A stretch of 36,538 bases of DNA from Bacillota bacterium. GTDB taxonomy: Bacteria; Bacillota; Clostridia; Acetivibrionales; DUMC01. A program made the position numbers and the translations under genes. This document shows, piece by piece, positions 33,157 to 36,538 of the stretch. Where the stretch lies: contig JABUEW010000033.1 in assembly GCA_013314855.1 (NCBI GenBank), positions 1 to 36,538 on the forward strand, read 5' to 3'. Under the pieces are notes generated by a model that was given only the letters and a program-made list of their open reading frames with translations, was not told where the DNA came from and made no database searches. How positions within the stretch are numbered: position 1 is the first letter of the stretch; every line of letters begins with the position of its first letter.

Positions 33157-33459
33157 TTAATTTCGCTTTGGGCTGCCATCAAGCCTGGCAAGTATCATAT
33201 TATATCCATCTGCCCCATAATTCAGACACCTGTTGACTCTGCTTATAGTAGCGGTACTGGCTCCTGTTATTTCACTAATTTCATTATATGTTTTCTTTTC
33301 CCTCAAAAGCCTAGCCACCTCTAACCTTTGGGCTAAAGCTTTGATTTCAGCTATTGTACATATGTCTTCAAAAAATTTGTAACACTCTTCCTCATTCCTT
33401 AATAACAGAATAGCTTCAAAGAGTCTATCAATAAGGGGGTCTTTCAACTTACCATTCAT
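33157..33459 (-). CDS. YerC/YecD family TrpR-related protein
   Basis: A 100-residue DNA-binding protein of the YerC/YecD group, which shares the Trp-repressor fold. The sequence FFEDICTIAEIKALAQRLEVARLL is the hallmark, followed by the helix-turn-helix YNEISEITGASTATISRVNRCLNYG (about 58-82). No tryptophan-binding role is established for this family. The ATG has only a GGTGAG four bases upstream and a GGAG further away. It is the first gene of the operon with DUF5317, secA, folC and the TPR gene. Confidence 0.92.
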   Translation of the reverse strand: MNGKLKDPLIDRLFEAILLLRNEEECYKFFEDICTIAEIKALAQRLEVARLLREKKTYNEISEITGASTATISRVNRCLNYGADGYNMILARLDGSPKRN

Positions 33460-33767
33460 GCGCTCACCAACTCTCCATAATATATCTAATTAATAATATA
33501 TCTATAAACTGCAAGTTATTAAATAACACGTATTAAATGCTCAATAACGCCTGTACTTAAGTGTAAGAATTATACTTTCCACTAAAAGTCGTCTAAAGTA
33601 AATACAGGAGTCCTGTAAATCCCATACCTAGTTAAAATAATTAAATATCTATATATACAATTTTAATTTAAATATGCATTAAAGTCAAAACAATAATATG
33701 ATATGATATAATTAATAGCGAGTATAAATATATAAACAAATTATAAGAACAAGGACGGTTTATTTGT
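33460..33767. other. Divergent intergenic region
   Basis: A 308-bp A/T-rich gap between the divergent yerC and GNAT-like genes. The 11-mer ATAATATATCT is repeated at 33477-33487 and 33493-33503 close to yerC. On the + side a TATAAT box lies at 33707-33712 with a weak GTCAAA 17 bp upstream (33684-33689), about 55 bp before the + strand gene. No RNA gene or hairpin was recognised. Confidence 0.4.
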
Positions 33768-34907
33768 ATGGATATTGAGATATTTCCCGTAAGGACAAAA
33801 GTTGATTTGAATAAATTTATAAAACTTCCCTGGAAAATATACAAAGGAAATAAATACTGGGTTCCGCCCCTTATCGGTGATTTAAAGAAAACACTAATGC
33901 CTCTTATAAATCCTCTAACCAGGAAAAAAACTTGTGAATTATATCTTGCTTTACTCGATGGTGAGCCTGCAGCAAGGATTTTTACAGGCATTGACGAAAT
34001 GCTCAATCGAAAAAAAAATGCAAAAATGGGTTACTTTTCTATGTTTGAGTGTATTAATAATATAGAAGTTGCAAAAGTTATTTTTGATAAAGCTTTTTCC
34101 TGGTTTAGGGAAAATGGTATTACCTTAATAAGAGGTCCTGTTTCAATTGATGGTGCTGATAGAGATGAATATAAGGGTCTTTTAATAGATTCTTTTGATA
34201 AACCACCTGTACTTTTGAATTCCTACAATCCTGAGTATTATATAAGTATTTTTGAAGAGTGCGGTTTTGAAAAGGATTATGATGTATTCGCATATTACCT
34301 TGACCGTAATAAATTATTTGAAAAAGATCCTTCAAAAATAATAGAATATGCAAAAAAAAGATATGGTTTCAGAGTAGATACATTGGATTTGAAGAATATT
34401 GATAAAGAAATTAATGATATTAAATATATATTAGACCTTGCAATACCTGATGAATGGGAGGATCTTGCCCCTCCATCCATCGATGATATAAGAGAAATAG
34501 CAAAAAGTTTGCTTTCTTTTGCGGACCCGGAGTTAATAGCCATTGCAAGGACAAATGACAGTGACAACAGGCCTATCGGCTTTGCAATTGCTCTACCCGA
34601 CTATAACCAGGTACTTGTCCATCTAAACGGACGCATTAACCCCATTTCTATTGTGAAGTTTGCCTGGTATAAAAGGAAAATTAATGCAGCCCGCATATTT
34701 ATAATGTTTGTAATTCCTGAATATAGGAAAAAAGGAGTATCCTTTGCCATTTATTATCAAATTTTTCTAAATGGCGTGCAGAAGGGCTATATATGGGGGG
34801 AAGGGTCAACTATAGGCGAAAAAAACCATATTATGCGTAATGATATTGAAAGTATGGGGGGCCAAAGGTATAAAACTTACAGGATTTATAAAAAAGAATT
34901 ATCTTGA
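33768..34907 (+). CDS. GNAT-like N-acetyltransferase family protein (YghO-like)
   Basis: A 379-residue protein and the only complete plus-strand gene in the window. The opening IEIFPVRTKVDLNKFIKLPWKIYKGNKYWVPPLIGDLK and NPLTRKKTCELYLALLDGEPAARIFTGIDEMLN match the family annotated as YghO/GNAT-related proteins. It also has GYFSMFECINNIEVAKVIFDKAFSWFRENGIT and RGPVSIDGADRDEYKGLLIDSFDKPP. The C-terminal half has an acetyltransferase-like IFIMFVIPEYRKKGVSFAIYYQIFLNGVQKGYIWGEGSTIGEKN. Substrates of this family are unknown. AAGGACGG stands about ten bases before the ATG. It ends at a hairpin shared with the convergent glycosyltransferase gene. Confidence 0.78.
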   Translation: MDIEIFPVRTKVDLNKFIKLPWKIYKGNKYWVPPLIGDLKKTLMPLINPLTRKKTCELYLALLDGEPAARIFTGIDEMLNRKKNAKMGYFSMFECINNIEVAKVIFDKAFSWFRENGITLIRGPVSIDGADRDEYKGLLIDSFDKPPVLLNSYNPEYYISIFEECGFEKDYDVFAYYLDRNKLFEKDPSKIIEYAKKRYGFRVDTLDLKNIDKEINDIKYILDLAIPDEWEDLAPPSIDDIREIAKSLLSFADPELIAIARTNDSDNRPIGFAIALPDYNQVLVHLNGRINPISIVKFAWYKRKINAARIFIMFVIPEYRKKGVSFAIYYQIFLNGVQKGYIWGEGSTIGEKNHIMRNDIESMGGQRYKTYRIYKKELS

Positions 34908-34935
34908 TATTATAAGAAATACCAGTGTAAAATAT

Positions 34936-34960
34936 TGGGTGCATGTAAAACATGCACCCA
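34936..34960. terminator. Bidirectional hairpin between convergent genes
   Basis: TGGGTGCATG and CATGCACCCA form a perfect 10-bp stem with a five-base loop, about 28 bp after the + strand acetyltransferase-like gene and about 17 bp after the minus-strand glycosyltransferase gene. T-rich sequence follows only loosely on each side (TAATAGTA on +, ATATTTTA on -), so efficiency is uncertain. Confidence 0.65.
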
Positions 34961-34977
34961 TAATAGTACTAATATTA

Positions 34978-36222
34978 TTATTCCTCTTCTTTCTCATCTA
35001 TAATCTCTTCTTCAAGAATAACGTCGTCAATAGCCACTTCATCTTCTAAAAATTCTTCATCTAATATTGCCGCTTCATTAAAACTCATGCTTTCTATATA
35101 GCCGCCCTTTTTCACCTTATACTCAATTCCTCTCCAGGTAACATAAGGCCTATTGAAAGAATATAAAAGGAAGAATGTTCCGAAAATATCAAAGAATAAG
35201 GCCATAGGAATATCTACAGGTAAAACTTCGTTCATAGTCACTTTTCTATGAAGTAAGCCATGCAAAGTTCTGAATGTCATATACAAAAGTACCAGATAAA
35301 GCAGCTTCATATTATGGGTAACTATAGCTATAATAAACAGTGCCCAATACCAAAAAAGCATGGCAACAAAGGCAGGCAAATCAACTGCTATATGGGTTTT
35401 TATACCAACAGCTATTCTTTTTGCATAGTTGAAAGATTTTTCCCTTGGAATTCTGTCAACATGGCACTCAATAAACGGTCCGAGAACTAGTTTATAACCC
35501 ATCTTGTAAAGAGTATTTCCAAGGTGGAGATCTTCAAGGAGGGAGCCACCAAATGCTTCCAAACCTCCAATATCCTGAAGTAATTTTTTTCTCATCCCAA
35601 AGGCAGCACCTGTAGCACCTACATCAAAACCAAGCTTAGTAAAAAATGCCCACATAAAATCGGTCTCACTGTTCTGAAGAAACGTAAAAAATCTTGTCCA
35701 GAAGCCCCTGCCACCAATGTTAATCTGGCCACAGGTTGTTATCCCCACTTTTTCATCCAATAACGGCCTGACCATTTTTACGGTAAAGTCAGGTTTTACT
35801 CTGATATCGCTGTCACCAAAAAGAACTATATCATATTTTGCTAATTTCAACCCATGCACCATATTGGAGCTTTTCCCATTCAATCCTTCTATTACCGGAT
35901 TAACGATTATTTCAATGTCCCTATTAGGATAACGTTCTTTTAGCTTTTTCACCACTTCAATAGCAGGATCATCGGGTTCCTGAAAGCTAAAAATATGCTG
36001 AACCTCTCCCCTGTAGTTTTGATTCATCCAGCTTTCCAAATTCTTTTCAAATTCGAAATCCAGATCTTTAACCGGGTGTATTACAGTTACAGGTACATTT
36101 TCATCCCTCTCGTCCGAATCAATAATAGTATTGGTCCAGCGAAGATGAAGGTAAACAAATATTAGTTGAGCCACCCAAAAACAGCAAAACAAAAAACCCA
36201 AACCCAAAGCAAAGTACATCAT
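34978..36222 (-). CDS. Membrane glycosyltransferase family 2 (HpnI / ceramide glucosyltransferase-like)
   Basis: A 414-residue processive-type GT2/GT21 protein. It has an N-terminal helix (MMYFALGLGFLFCCFWVAQLIF), then a catalytic domain with VTVIHPVKDLDF, HIFSFQEPDDPAI, the DxD motif in VLFGDSDIRVKPDF, GRGFWTRFFTFLQNSETDFMWAF, GATGAAFGMRKKLL and SLLEDLHLG. Three C-terminal helices follow. The family's final (Q/R)xxRW motif is not obvious. The last 36 residues hold 17 Asp/Glu and one Lys, an unusual acidic tail. The frame could run to 36468, but GGGGGAG sits eight bases before the ATG at 36220-36222, with two neighbouring ATGs as alternatives. The acceptor is probably a membrane lipid, as in hopanoid or glucosylceramide synthases; this is an inference. 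Confidence 0.85.
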   Translation of the reverse strand: MMYFALGLGFLFCCFWVAQLIFVYLHLRWTNTIIDSDERDENVPVTVIHPVKDLDFEFEKNLESWMNQNYRGEVQHIFSFQEPDDPAIEVVKKLKERYPNRDIEIIVNPVIEGLNGKSSNMVHGLKLAKYDIVLFGDSDIRVKPDFTVKMVRPLLDEKVGITTCGQINIGGRGFWTRFFTFLQNSETDFMWAFFTKLGFDVGATGAAFGMRKKLLQDIGGLEAFGGSLLEDLHLGNTLYKMGYKLVLGPFIECHVDRIPREKSFNYAKRIAVGIKTHIAVDLPAFVAMLFWYWALFIIAIVTHNMKLLYLVLLYMTFRTLHGLLHRKVTMNEVLPVDIPMALFFDIFGTFFLLYSFNRPYVTWRGIEYKVKKGGYIESMSFNEAAILDEEFLEDEVAIDDVILEEEIIDEKEEE

Positions 36223-36300
36223 ACACATGACTCCCCCAAATAAATTAATTTTTGCAAGCATTGGCCGGTTGTGGTCATTGCTGTAGTATACTTTGCTTTT

Positions 36301-36329
36301 ATTATATAATGTTTTCTCACTATAGACAA
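36301..36329 (-). promoter_or_regulatory. Promoter of the glycosyltransferase gene
   Basis: On the minus strand TTGTCT (36324-36329) and TATAAT (36301-36306) are exactly 17 bp apart, about 80 bp before the chosen start. This promoter lies inside the longest open frame, which argues against the longer protein. Confidence 0.6.
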
Positions 36330-36471
36330 CATCAGAGATGAAGCACGAATTTAAAAGAAAGAGAAAACAAGAGTTATAGAGAGTAGCAAAAAAATATTTT
36401 CGCAAAACCGGGTTGGACACGTACAAGATTAGTATTGTATAGTAGACTTGGGGGAGGTAGGTAATCAAGTC

Positions 36472-36538
36472 ATGAACAATACTAATAGAACATTTTCAGG
36501 TAGGACATTTAGTCCTGAAGATATAGAAATGATAAAAT
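36472..36538 (+). CDS. Truncated gene at the window edge, possible DruA/DUF4338-type transposase-related protein
   Basis: An open + strand frame starts at ATG 36472 and runs off the window after 22 codons. GGGGGAGGTAGG lies 11-20 bases upstream as a ribosome site. The visible peptide contains RTFSGRTFSPEDIEMIK. N-termini of DUF4338 (Druantia DruA-like, transposase-related) proteins commonly read R-x-F-S-x-x-D-I-x-x-I, which is the basis for the call. Only the first 22 residues can be seen, so the identification is tentative. Confidence 0.4.
   Translation, partial: MNNTNRTFSGRTFSPEDIEMIK

Noticed and set aside
27175-34960. Similarity between the hairpins at 27175-27208 and 34936-34960 (both contain GGGTGCAT)
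   Set aside because: Only eight bases are shared and both act as plain gene-end hairpins; best explained by chance.
36223-36468. Upstream extension of the glycosyltransferase by about 80 residues
   Set aside because: A 17-bp-spaced promoter lies inside it and a strong Shine-Dalgarno points to the ATG at 36222.

Overview
The window reads as chromosomal DNA of an AT-rich, spore-forming, saccharolytic member of the Clostridia, close in flavour to the cellulolytic Ruminiclostridium/Acetivibrio group. The support is a complete GerA/GerK-type spore germination operon, a YerC-SecA-FolC housekeeping run, LplB/YtcP-type sugar transporters and A/T-rich sigma-A promoters. The species cannot be fixed from the sequence. 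No rRNA, tRNA or CRISPR array was seen. Almost all genes lie on the minus strand. The exceptions are one gene at 33768-34907 and a truncated gene at the right edge, so operons are read from high to low coordinates.

Left part (1-8.9 kb): a YhfI-like metallo-hydrolase. Next is the germinant receptor operon gerKA-gerKB-gerKC, preceded by a tiny membrane ORF that lacks a standard start codon. Then come a sugar isomerase/epimerase plus Gfo/Idh/MocA dehydrogenase pair, with an AraC regulator just upstream and a repeated 9-bp motif in the promoter region. An ECF-transporter S subunit follows, with a near-consensus promoter.

Middle (8.9-19.9 kb): a VapBC toxin-antitoxin pair with a 24-bp perfect palindrome over its -10 box, then a carbohydrate locus. 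In transcription order the locus is permease (YtcP-like), lipoprotein solute-binding protein, two-TM AraC-type sensor/regulator (YesN-like), permease (LplB-like), GH42-like beta-galactosidase and GH172 (DUF2961) enzyme. No ATPase is encoded, so a shared MsmX-type ATPase is presumably used. A 41-bp element, 34/41 identical between its two copies, precedes each of the two permease genes 5.1 kb apart. It is the best candidate binding site for the in-locus regulator and the most interesting unexplained signal in the window.

Right-middle (19.9-24.3 kb): a cobalamin uptake/salvage operon (cobO-btuF-btuC-btuD) controlled by a cobalamin riboswitch and an intrinsic terminator. The ATPase carries an unusual Rossmann-like C-terminal extension.

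Right part (24.3-36.5 kb): threonine synthase and a patatin-like lipase. These are followed by the operon yerC-DUF5317-secA-folC-TPR protein, which ends in a clear terminator. Beyond it lie a GNAT-like protein and a GT2 (HpnI/ceramide-glucosyltransferase-like) membrane glycosyltransferase, convergent on a shared hairpin. The right edge holds the first 22 codons of what looks like a DruA/DUF4338-type transposase-related gene.

Where the longest ORF has no ribosome binding site, starts were moved to the codon with a Shine-Dalgarno sequence; each case is stated in the entry.
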